DNA of 13,045 nucleotides, taken from positions 1-13,045 of the forward strand of contig LUZO01000142.1 in NCBI GenBank assembly GCA_001603685.1, read 5' to 3'. The stretch comes from Bacteroidales bacterium Bact_23. Its GTDB lineage: Bacteria > Bacteroidota > Bacteroidia > Bacteroidales > Lentimicrobiaceae. This document shows, in pieces, positions 6,420-13,011 of the stretch (the first letter of the stretch is position 1; every line of letters starts with the position of its first letter). The position numbers were made by a program, and so were the translations under genes. The notes under the pieces were generated by a model. That model saw only the letters and a program-made list of their open reading frames with translations. It was not told the origin of the DNA and searched no databases.

Positions 6420-6951
6420 TAAAAGCTGGACGCTCTTTCTCGACCGCGACGGGGTGATCAATACCCGCTTGCCCGGAGATTATGTGAAATCGCCGGAACA
6501 GTTCCTCTTTATTGATGGAGTGCCCGAAGCCATACGCCGATTTTCGGAAATTTTCAGGCACATTGTCGTGGTAACCAACCAGCAGGGGATAGGCAAAGGC
6601 CAGATGACCGTAAATGACCTTGAACTGGTTCATAAAAAGATGATGGACGAGATCAGGAACAGCGGCGGCCGGATCGACAGGATTTACTTTGCGCCGGCCC
6701 TGGAATCGGAAAACTCTCCGCTCAGAAAACCTGCCGTGGGTATGGGGCTGCTCGCAAAAAAGGAGTTGAAGAATATCTCATTTAAAAAGAGCATCATTGC
6801 CGGGGATTCGTTCAGCGATATGGTTTTTGGAAGGCGGCTGGGAATGAAAACGGTATTTATCGGTGATGCTACGATAGCAAGGCAAAACCCCGCATTTGTC
6901 GATTATGTTTATCCGGATTTACTTACCTTTGCAGCCTCATTGAAAATCTAG
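6403..6951 (+). CDS. gmhB: D-glycero-D-manno-heptose 1,7-bisphosphate 7-phosphatase, HAD family
   Basis: This 182-residue HAD-IIIA phosphatase would remove the C7 phosphate of heptose 1,7-bisphosphate, between HddA and HddC. HAD motifs are complete: LFLDRDGVIN with Asp14 and Asp16, VVVTNQQGIGKG (residues 55-66), RKPAVGMG (108-115) with the motif III Lys109, and IIAGDSFSDM (131-140) with Asp135 and Asp139. Oddly, the protein has no cysteine at all. Between IDRIYFAP and RKP, where E. coli GmhB carries its four-ligand zinc loop, there is only a short stretch (ALESENSPL). I chose the ATG at 6403 because the family starts a few residues before the FLDRDG motif; the frame stays open upstream to 6334, but that part lies inside hddC and looks unrelated. 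ATG 6409 is also possible. The start overlaps the hddC stop by 17 bases. Confidence 0.88.
   Translation: MNMGIDKSWTLFLDRDGVINTRLPGDYVKSPEQFLFIDGVPEAIRRFSEIFRHIVVVTNQQGIGKGQMTVNDLELVHKKMMDEIRNSGGRIDRIYFAPALESENSPLRKPAVGMGLLAKKELKNISFKKSIIAGDSFSDMVFGRRLGMKTVFIGDATIARQNPAFVDYVYPDLLTFAASLKI
6924..6931 (+). promoter_or_regulatory. Possible -7 box (TACCTTTG) for the symporter gene
   Basis: TACCTTTG fits TAnnTTTG and lies inside the last codons of gmhB, 42 bases before the GTG at 6974. It may give the symporter its own transcript. As it is within coding sequence and has no clear -33 partner, chance is a real alternative. Confidence 0.3.
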
Positions 6952-6973
6952 TCATTACGCTAAACGGCTGAAA

Positions 6974-8431
6974 GTGAATCCGATAACTATACTCCTGATT
7001 TTTATTGCCTATACAAGCCTGCTTTTTGTCATAGCCTATTTCACCGGCAGGCGATCCACCAACGAAACTTATTTTACCGGTAACAGGAACTCACCATGGG
7101 TGGTGGTTGCCTATGGAATGATCGGTGCTTCGCTGAGCGGGGTCACCTTTATCTCCATTCCTGGCGAAGTGGGTACCTCCGGGTTTGCCTATATGGTACT
7201 GGTACTTGGCTATCTGCTTGGCTATGCGTTTATTGCGCAGGTATTGCTGCCGGTGTATTACGGCCGGAAACTCACTTCAATCTATACCTATCTCGATCAG
7301 AGATTCGGGCCGGCAACCTACAAGACCGGCGCTTCATTCTTTATCCTTTCCAGAAGTATCGGCACCTCATTCCGGATATTTATTGTGGTAAATGTACTGC
7401 AGATCTTCGTGTTCGATACCTGGGGCGTTCCTTTTGCGGTGAATGTTGCGCTGTTTATGGGGCTGATCCTGTTATACACCTTCAGGGGCGGCATAAAAAC
7501 CGTAGTTTGGACCGATACCCTGCAGACTACCTTTATGCTTGCCGCAGTGGTGGTTACCATCTTTATCATTTCAAAAGAGCTTGGGCTTTCGGTAGGAACG
7601 CTGATTCAGGAAGCAAGGGACAGCCAATATACCAGAATGTTCTTTACCGAAATCAACGACAAGCGTTTCTACCTGAAGCAGTTTTTCAGCGGAGCATTCA
7701 TTGCCATTGTGATGACAGGTCTTGATCAGGATATGATGCAGAAAAACCTGACCTGCCGCAACCTGCGCGATGCAAAAAAGAACATCTATCTGATGAGCTG
7801 GTCGCTGGTGCCGGTAAATCTTTTGTTTCTGTTTCTGGGTGCATTTCTGTTCATTTATGCCGGAAAGATGGGAATTGCCATTCCCGCCCGGACCGACGAC
7901 CTGTTTCCGCTGCTAGCACTGAAGCATCACGGCGCTTTTGCAGGCATTGTTTTCCTTATCGGGCTTGTGGCCGCTGCCTATTCCAGCGCCGATGGCTCGC
8001 TCACAGCGCTTACAACCTCCTTCAGTATCGATATTCTTGGCCTGGATAAGAATAAAAACCTGACGGATAAACAAAAGGTGATGACCAGGATGATCGTTCA
8101 CCTCAGTTTTGCCGTATTCCTCTCCGGCCTGGTTGTTTTGTTCCGCGCCATCAGCGACGAATCGGTAATAAACAAGCTGTTTACCATAGCCGGCTATACC
8201 TACGGCCCGCTGCTTGGCCTATACTCTTTCGGCCTGTTTACCAAAAGAAGCGTTAACGACCGGCTGGTTCCGGCAATCGCCTTGCTTTCTCCGGTACTCA
8301 GCTACATCCTTAGCATAAATTCGGCACAGTGGTTCAATGGCTATAAATTCGGCTTTGAATTGCTGATATTCAACGGACTGATCACTTTCATGGGATTGCT
8401 GGCCATCTCGAAAAAGAAACAGGCAGAGTAA
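6974..8431 (+). CDS. Sodium:solute symporter (SSS/SLC5 family)
   Basis: This 485-residue integral membrane protein, about 13 hydrophobic segments, belongs to the SSS family and should carry a solute into the cell with sodium. Family marks are AYFTGRRSTNETYFTGNR (residues 21-38), GASLSGVTFISIPGEVG (51-67, unwound first core helix), GGIKTVVWTDTLQ (172-184), and AAAYSSADGSLTAL (333-346), whose paired Ser residues form part of the Na2 sodium site in vSGLT and PutP. The start is GTG: it gives the expected short extracellular N-terminus before the first helix. It follows gmhB by 22 bases in the same direction, so co-transcription is likely, but a box at 6924-6931 may start it separately. The substrate cannot be told from sequence; a sugar is plausible by context only. 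Confidence 0.9.
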   Translation: MNPITILLIFIAYTSLLFVIAYFTGRRSTNETYFTGNRNSPWVVVAYGMIGASLSGVTFISIPGEVGTSGFAYMVLVLGYLLGYAFIAQVLLPVYYGRKLTSIYTYLDQRFGPATYKTGASFFILSRSIGTSFRIFIVVNVLQIFVFDTWGVPFAVNVALFMGLILLYTFRGGIKTVVWTDTLQTTFMLAAVVVTIFIISKELGLSVGTLIQEARDSQYTRMFFTEINDKRFYLKQFFSGAFIAIVMTGLDQDMMQKNLTCRNLRDAKKNIYLMSWSLVPVNLLFLFLGAFLFIYAGKMGIAIPARTDDLFPLLALKHHGAFAGIVFLIGLVAAAYSSADGSLTALTTSFSIDILGLDKNKNLTDKQKVMTRMIVHLSFAVFLSGLVVLFRAISDESVINKLFTIAGYTYGPLLGLYSFGLFTKRSVNDRLVPAIALLSPVLSYILSINSAQWFNGYKFGFELLIFNGLITFMGLLAISKKKQAE

Positions 8432-8438
8432 GCGAAGA

Positions 8439-8478
8439 ATTATCTCCGCACCTTAACTCCGTTAAAAACCGGGATAAT
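8439..8478. terminator. Possible shared terminator hairpin between convergent genes
   Basis: ATTATCTC (8439-8446) pairs with GGGATAAT (8471-8478), with one G-T pair, and encloses an inner TTAAC/GTTAA stem (8453-8457 with 8461-8465). It is placed between the convergent symporter and DUF2061 genes. Neither side has a T run, so it would not be a standard intrinsic terminator. Confidence 0.3.
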
Positions 8479-8488
8479 CTGAAAAGGC

Positions 8489-8839
8489 CTATTTATGTGC
8501 TTTACGATATGCTCTTCTCCATGCCCTGCGGTTCCAGTAGTTTCGTTTCCAGTACTTTCCCCAGTTGATACCGGACCAGAGCCGCTCATGAAAATAATAG
8601 ATTGTTAGTTTCAGAATAAAATCAATAACACTGATGAGCGAAGCATCGCCAAGACTCTGTTGTAATGTCCGTTGGGTGGCGCTTCTGAAAATGATAAAGA
8701 AAACAATAAACATAACCCCCGATGCAAGCAGGCGGTAAGTCAGCGCTTTAATGAAACTCCTCTGCGGACTGTCTCTGTATATTGATTCGGATTCCGGTGA
8801 AATGGGCTTAACAGGTTTCCGTTTAGTGGCAGCCTCCAT
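8489..8839 (-). CDS. DUF2061 membrane protein with basic aromatic tail
   Basis: This 116-residue protein has a hydrophilic N-terminus of about 30 residues and then the DUF2061 core: SFIKALTYRLLASGVMFIVFF (about 28-48, first membrane helix), a polar link, and ASLISVIDFILKLTIYYFHERLW (second helix) ending in the family's conserved HERLW. The last 24 or so residues, after INWG, are almost all Arg, Lys, Trp and Tyr and would lie at the membrane surface or bind an acidic partner. The family's function is unknown; in some bacteria the domain is joined to sulfate-activation genes, but none is seen here. It stands alone on the minus strand, converging with the symporter gene and with its own TAATTTTG box upstream. 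Confidence 0.82.
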   Translation of the reverse strand: MEAATKRKPVKPISPESESIYRDSPQRSFIKALTYRLLASGVMFIVFFIIFRSATQRTLQQSLGDASLISVIDFILKLTIYYFHERLWSGINWGKYWKRNYWNRRAWRRAYRKAHK

Positions 8840-8863
8840 AAAAATAATTTATTGTTTTCGGCT

Positions 8864-8871
8864 CAAAATTA
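8864..8871 (-). promoter_or_regulatory. -7 box (TAATTTTG) for the DUF2061 gene
   Basis: The minus strand reads TAATTTTG, a TAnnTTTG match, 24 bases before the ATG at 8839. The surrounding sequence is AT-rich. The start at 8839 fits this position. Confidence 0.5.
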
Positions 8872-8907
8872 CAAAAATTTCATTAAGATGAATATTTCCC
8901 TGTAAGT

Positions 8908-8937
8908 TAATCCAGGTAAATATAAGAAGCTGGATTA
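8908..8937. repeat. Inverted repeat TAATCCAG-N14-CTGGATTA
   Basis: Two perfect 8-base arms (8908-8915 and 8930-8937) are separated by 14 bases in the 224-base gap between the DUF2061 and DUF4831 genes. The right arm shares two bases with a TACATTTG box (8936-8943). This could be an operator for a dimeric regulator or simply a hairpin; the regulator is unknown. Confidence 0.4.
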
Positions 8938-8943
8938 CATTTG
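8936..8943 (+). promoter_or_regulatory. Possible distal -7 box (TACATTTG) for the DUF4831 gene
   Basis: TACATTTG fits TAnnTTTG and would give a leader of roughly 115 bases to the ATG at 9064. It is the second of two candidate boxes upstream of this gene and abuts the inverted repeat at 8908-8937. Confidence 0.3.
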
Positions 8944-9037
8944 CTTAAATTGATGAATTTCAAAAAATTAACCATAGTGAATAAAAGAAAGTTTATCCTC
9001 ATGTGGCCGGGGTCTTCGGCAATTGGTGAAAATAGAG

Positions 9038-9045
9038 TAATTTTG
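9038..9045 (+). promoter_or_regulatory. Proximal -7 box (TAATTTTG) for the DUF4831 gene
   Basis: TAATTTTG fits TAnnTTTG and ends 18 bases before the ATG at 9064. It supports that start over the longer open frame from 8941, because a transcript starting near 9052 could not encode the extension. Confidence 0.5.
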
Positions 9046-9063
9046 GCCAAATATTCTGAAAAT

Positions 9064-10221
9064 ATGAACACAGCTTTGATATCGCGCTTTTTCCTGAAGC
9101 TCACCCTGGCGCTTGCTTTTCTGCCCATGTTTGCTTTTTCGCAAACCAATGTTGTTCCGGTTGGGAAAGGAGCACCGGTAAGTACCAAAAACGGGCTGAT
9201 TTATGCACTTCCCCGCAATGTGATAAAGGTGGAGTTATATGTTCGGAAAACCGATTTTTTCAGAGGTCCATACGCCGATTTTGCTACCAAACATCTGGGT
9301 CTGACCTCTTTTATAAACAAGAACTCAACCGAATATACCATTGAGGGAGCAAGGCTGGAACTGCTTTCGGAAACTGATCCTGAGCAGTATTATTTCATTG
9401 AAATGGATGGGAAATCAAAGCATGGCGGCTCGCTTCGTTTTGCGCTCAACGGCAATGGCATCATCAACGCCTATTCAGATCAGGCCAAAACATCCGGCAA
9501 AATTCAGGCAGGCGCTGATGGGTATTCGTTTGCCGATCTTCTGCAGCCAACTGTTCTGGAAAAGGTGGATACCATCATCCGCAAAATCAGCGTGGATACC
9601 AGTACATTTAAAGAGGTGTTTGTACGACGCAGCGTTTCGGAGCGGACCATAGAGCAGCAGGCGAAAGAAACCGCCGATCAGATCAGGAAGCTTAACGACA
9701 ACAAGTTCAGTCTGATAACCGGCTATTCGGAGGTTAATTATTCGAAAGAAGCCCTCGAATATATGATTTCGCAGATTGAGGAGACCAGGCTGGATTATCT
9801 GGCACTCTTCAAGGGTGCCAGCCGCACCTCCGTTTCGCGCCATGTGTTTTATGTTACCCCCGGCAACAGCCCCGATGGAATGCTTGAAACCATCTGCGGA
9901 TTCTCATCCGCTCAGGGAATTACCCACCGCAATGCGCCCGGCGCTGAAGCAGTTAACCTGATGGTTGAGCCTCTGCAGCAGATAAATACCGTAAGAGATT
10001 TCGTAAAACAGAAAGAGAAACCCTCGCGCGAAAAACGGGGAATCTACTACCGGATTCCTGAGAAAGCTAAAATAACCGTAAAATCGGGGAGCAGAACCGT
10101 GGCTGAAGAAGATGCACTGATTAGCCAGATGGGAATTGTTACCTATCTTCCGGCCGGGATATTCTCCCTGGTTAAGCTGAATCCGCTTACCGGCGGCCTC
10201 GAACTGATTTCATCAGAATAA
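9064..10221 (+). CDS. Secreted DUF4831-family protein
   Basis: This 385-residue protein has an N-terminal signal peptide: basic start, hydrophobic FFLKLTLALAFLPMFAFS (residues 9-26), likely cut before Gln27. There is no lipobox Cys. The mature part opens with a segment I associate with DUF4831 (GLIYALPRNVIKVELYVRKTD, then GPYADFATKHLGL), a Bacteroidota family of unknown role. The rest is a mixed strand-rich domain with DKVDT-type linkers and a region around RSVSERTIEQQAKETADQI (Glu/Gln-rich, possible helix). It should be periplasmic or outside the cell. The frame is open back to 8941, but the ATG at 9064 gives the signal peptide at the very N-terminus and sits just after a -7 box, so I choose it. 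It is followed 18 bases later by the Yip1-family gene, a likely two-gene operon. Confidence 0.85.
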   Translation: MNTALISRFFLKLTLALAFLPMFAFSQTNVVPVGKGAPVSTKNGLIYALPRNVIKVELYVRKTDFFRGPYADFATKHLGLTSFINKNSTEYTIEGARLELLSETDPEQYYFIEMDGKSKHGGSLRFALNGNGIINAYSDQAKTSGKIQAGADGYSFADLLQPTVLEKVDTIIRKISVDTSTFKEVFVRRSVSERTIEQQAKETADQIRKLNDNKFSLITGYSEVNYSKEALEYMISQIEETRLDYLALFKGASRTSVSRHVFYVTPGNSPDGMLETICGFSSAQGITHRNAPGAEAVNLMVEPLQQINTVRDFVKQKEKPSREKRGIYYRIPEKAKITVKSGSRTVAEEDALISQMGIVTYLPAGIFSLVKLNPLTGGLELISSE

Positions 10222-10239
10222 TTTTATCAGACCCTACCG

Positions 10240-10836
10240 ATGGACTGGAATGCATTTTTTGAGCGGCTGAAAAATCTGCTGCTTTTCCCTTCCTATGAAT
10301 GGAAAGTGATTAGCCTGGAAAAACGAACCTTCAGGGAGATGTTTGCTTCGTTCGGGTGGATATTGATTCTGGCCGGAGCAATCGCTCAGTTTGCCGGCAG
10401 TTTCTTTTATGTGCGGAATGTACTCGATATCGATGCCTACCGCTTTTCCTTTCCGCTCGTTCAGGCCATCATCTATCTGGTGGTGCAGATTCTGGTCATC
10501 TACACCGGTTCCGCTTTTATGAAGGCAGCGGCCGGAAATTTTAAAGGGATAAGAAGTTTTGATAAGGCAGCCAGGCTGTTTGCTTTCTCATATACCCCTG
10601 TTTTGCTGATGTTTATCGTCGCAAACCTCCATCATAAGTTAAACTTTCTGCTGATTTTTGGTTTCTATTCAGTCTGGCTATTTTTAAAAGGAAGCGAACA
10701 GTTGTTGTCCATCCCTAAAGCAAGAATTCCAGCCTTTACTTTTCTTTATATCATATCCGCAATCGGCTCGGTGTATATTTTTACCCGGCTTTTTGGATTG
10801 CTTACATCCCTGATTTTTTCCGTTCCGGGCATTTAA
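10240..10836 (+). CDS. Yip1-family integral membrane protein
   Basis: This 198-residue protein has a short amphipathic N-terminus with FFERLKNLLLFPSYEWKVI, the 'x-x-P-x-x-x-W' entry typical of Yip1-domain (PF04893) proteins of Bacteroidota, followed by about five hydrophobic segments: near residues 38-57, 70-92, 115-128, 130-147 and 162-193. The segment RSFDKAARLFAFSYTPVLL (about 104-122) carries the conserved FSYTP-like core motif of the family. The function in bacteria is unknown. It is the second gene after the DUF4831 gene, 18 bases apart, and ends 20 bases from the convergent kdsA stop. A chemical role cannot be assigned. Confidence 0.82.
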   Translation: MDWNAFFERLKNLLLFPSYEWKVISLEKRTFREMFASFGWILILAGAIAQFAGSFFYVRNVLDIDAYRFSFPLVQAIIYLVVQILVIYTGSAFMKAAAGNFKGIRSFDKAARLFAFSYTPVLLMFIVANLHHKLNFLLIFGFYSVWLFLKGSEQLLSIPKARIPAFTFLYIISAIGSVYIFTRLFGLLTSLIFSVPGI

Positions 10837-10856
10837 GCCATTGTCCGGTTTTAAGG

Positions 10857-11690
10857 TCAGATGGTTTGCAGATAGGCTTTTCGAATAATGGTCAGATCAC
10901 TGAGGAGTTTTTCCAGAAGGTCGAGCCTCAGCATATTGGCTCCGTCCGATTTTGCGTTTGCCGGATCGGGATGGGTCTCCAGAAAGATGCCGTCAACTCC
11001 CGCTGCGATGCCAGCTTTTGCCACCGTCGGGATGATGGCAGGTTTTCCGCCGCTTACGCCGGCGCTCTGGTTGGGCTGCTGCAGCGAGTGGGTGACATCC
11101 AGCACAACCGGACAGCCGAGTCCCTGCATTACCGGAATGCCGCGGTAATCGATAATCAGATCCTGATAGCCGAACATGGTACCCCGGTCGGTTAGCATTA
11201 CCTTGCTGTTGCCTGCTCCGGTAACTTTCTCAATCGCATATTTCATCGATTCGGGAGCAAGAAACTGCCCCTTTTTAATGTTTACCCACTTTCCGGTTTC
11301 TGCGGCCGCTTCCAGCAGATCGGTCTGACGGCACAGAAAGGCCGGAATCTGTAGTACATCCACATAATCAGCCGCCAAAGCCGCTTCCTGAGCCGAATGA
11401 ATGTCGGTAATTACCGGCACCGCAAGCTCCTGTCTTACCCGGGCAATGCTTTCGAGCGCCTTTATATCGCCAATTCCGCTAAAGGAGTCCTTTTTCGAAC
11501 GGTTCGCCTTCCGGTATGAAGCCTTGAAAATGAACGGAATCTCATACTTCTCGGCCAGATTCCTGATAACAGAGGCGATCTCTAGCGGCATTTCCGTGTT
11601 CTCAACCACACAGGGGCCGGCAATCAGGAAAAAGTTGGAGGAATCGTATTTTTTTATTCCGGGAATATCCGGAGTGGGCATGATTTTCAT
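10857..11690 (-). CDS. kdsA: 3-deoxy-8-phosphooctulonate synthase (KDO 8-P synthase), metal-dependent type
   Basis: This 277-residue cytosolic enzyme condenses phosphoenolpyruvate with arabinose 5-phosphate to give KDO 8-phosphate, the first committed step to the LPS inner-core sugar KDO. It is a TIM-barrel of the DAHP synthase family: FFLIAGPCVVEN (residues 20-31), FKASYRKANRSKKDSFSG (55-72), the conserved VLQIPAFLCRQTDL (112-125), the KKGQFLAPESM loop (139-149), DVTHSLQQPN (198-207) and FLETHPDPANAKSDG (236-250). Cys27, His201, Glu238 and Asp249 match the metal ligands of the Aquifex-type enzyme; the metal-independent E. coli type has Asn in place of the Cys. It lies 15 bases after rarA in the same direction and is probably co-transcribed with it. 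The kdsB and kdsD genes are not in the window. Confidence 0.96.
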   Translation of the reverse strand: MKIMPTPDIPGIKKYDSSNFFLIAGPCVVENTEMPLEIASVIRNLAEKYEIPFIFKASYRKANRSKKDSFSGIGDIKALESIARVRQELAVPVITDIHSAQEAALAADYVDVLQIPAFLCRQTDLLEAAAETGKWVNIKKGQFLAPESMKYAIEKVTGAGNSKVMLTDRGTMFGYQDLIIDYRGIPVMQGLGCPVVLDVTHSLQQPNQSAGVSGGKPAIIPTVAKAGIAAGVDGIFLETHPDPANAKSDGANMLRLDLLEKLLSDLTIIRKAYLQTI

Positions 11691-11705
11691 GGTATCAGCT
11701 TGTTT

Positions 11706-12980
11706 TTAATATTCGTATTTGTCTTTCCAGAGGCTCTTCAGGTATCTTCTCAGCTCCTCTTCGCGCGCGTTCTTCCCGGGCTCGTAGAATTTTGTGCCCG
11801 CAATGGCCGACGGCAGAAATTCCATATTTGCAAAATTGCCTTCGTAACTGTGTGCATACCTGTAATCGGCACCATATCCAAGATTTTTCATCAATCCGGT
11901 CGGTGCATTTCGTATTGTCAGCGGTACCGGCAGATCGCCCTTGCTTTTAACCGTTGCCAGCGCCGATTCAATGGCCATATACGAGGCATTGCTTTTGGGC
12001 GATGAGGCCAGATATACTGCGCATTGCGACAGAATAATGCGGCATTCGGGGTAGCCGGTTTTATGAACGGCATCAAAACAGGCATTGGCGAGCAGAAGCG
12101 CATTCGGATTGGCATTGCCGATATCCTCCGATGCCAGAATCAGCATGCGGCGGGCAATAAACAGCGGATCTTCACCCGATTCAACCATGCGCGCAAGCCA
12201 GTAAACGGCGGCATTCGGGTCGCTGCCCCGTATCGATTTGATAAAGGCGGAGATGATGTCGTAGTGCATTTCGCCCTTTTTGTCATACATGGCAATGTTT
12301 TGCTGTATGATTTCAAGGGTGGTTTTGTTGTCAATTTCCACATAACCGGTACCTGGTTTCTGCAGGGCAACAACGATTTCAAGCGCATTCAGCAGCTTCC
12401 GGGCATCGCCGCCCGATATTCTGAGAAGTGCATCATCTTCCAGTATCTTGATTTCGAGGCCGGAAACCTCCCTGATCTTAATCAGCGCTTTGGAAATAAT
12501 TCCCCGCAGATCGGTTTCATCCAGCGGCTTCAGGATATAAACCTGACACCGCGAAAGGAGGGGAGAGATGACTTCAAACGAGGGATTCTCGGTGGTGGCG
12601 CCAATCAGCGTAATGATGCCTTTCTCCACCGCACCAAGCAGTGAATCCTGCTGCGACTTGCTGAAGCGGTGAATCTCATCAATAAACAAAATGGCATTTC
12701 TACCTGAGTTTTTAGCATTCTCGATCACCTCCCTTACATCCTTAACTCCGGAATTGATGGCGCTGAGGGTAAAAAATGGCCTGTTCAGCTTTCGCGAAAT
12801 GATGGAAGCCAGGGTGGTTTTCCCAACACCCGGCGGCCCCCAGAAAATCATCGAAGGGAGAGCGCCCGATTCCACAGCCTTCCGCAAAATGCCATCCGGG
12901 CCAACAAGATGCTGCTGACCGGCATAATCAGAAAAATCAACAGGGCGTAGCTGCTCAGCCAACGGAGGAAGATCAATCAT
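11706..12980 (-). CDS. rarA: Replication-associated recombination protein A (AAA+ ATPase, RarA/MgsA)
   Basis: This 424-residue clamp-loader-like AAA+ protein acts at stalled or broken replication forks. The N-terminal part opens with LAEQLRPVDFSDYAGQQHL (residues 7-25), the family's start; Walker A is GPPGVGKTT (48-56), Walker B is AILFIDEIHRF (96-106), sensor 1 is IGATTENPSF (126-135), and the arginine finger sits in SPLLSRC (139-145). The ISGGDARKLLNALE sensor 2 motif follows, and the C-terminal half is the MgsA/Wernip1-type oligomerisation region (SFIKSIRGSDPNAAVYWLARM, EDIGNANPNAL, and the final YGADYRYAHSYEGNF). Length matches family members. The ATG at 12980 is preceded by a TATCTTTG box at 13004-13011. 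It is followed by kdsA after 15 bases. Confidence 0.96.
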   Translation of the reverse strand: MIDLPPLAEQLRPVDFSDYAGQQHLVGPDGILRKAVESGALPSMIFWGPPGVGKTTLASIISRKLNRPFFTLSAINSGVKDVREVIENAKNSGRNAILFIDEIHRFSKSQQDSLLGAVEKGIITLIGATTENPSFEVISPLLSRCQVYILKPLDETDLRGIISKALIKIREVSGLEIKILEDDALLRISGGDARKLLNALEIVVALQKPGTGYVEIDNKTTLEIIQQNIAMYDKKGEMHYDIISAFIKSIRGSDPNAAVYWLARMVESGEDPLFIARRMLILASEDIGNANPNALLLANACFDAVHKTGYPECRIILSQCAVYLASSPKSNASYMAIESALATVKSKGDLPVPLTIRNAPTGLMKNLGYGADYRYAHSYEGNFANMEFLPSAIAGTKFYEPGKNAREEELRRYLKSLWKDKYEY

Positions 12981-13003
12981 TTATACCTTATTATTATAGG
13001 GTA

Positions 13004-13011
13004 CAAAGATA
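13004..13011 (-). promoter_or_regulatory. -7 box (TATCTTTG) for rarA-kdsA
   Basis: The minus strand reads TATCTTTG, 23 bases before the rarA ATG at 12980, an exact match to the TAnnTTTG form. The -33 region is too close to the window edge to judge well; no TTG is seen at the normal spacing in the 34 bases available. Confidence 0.6.

Noticed and set aside
5883..6461. Open frame of 192 codons on the minus strand
   Set aside because: Antisense to hddC and the gmhB start; no domain, and both sense genes are well supported.
7096..7725. Open frame of 209 codons on the plus strand
   Set aside because: It is a second frame within the symporter gene, whose own frame has clear SSS motifs; the alternative product is rich in Cys, Tyr and Arg with no family.
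8941..9063. N-terminal extension of the DUF4831 protein by 41 residues
   Set aside because: It would start at TTG, place the signal peptide internally, and cross a good -7 box at 9038-9045.
12024..12644. Open frame of 206 codons on the plus strand
   Set aside because: Antisense to rarA, whose motifs are continuous through this part; no recognisable product.
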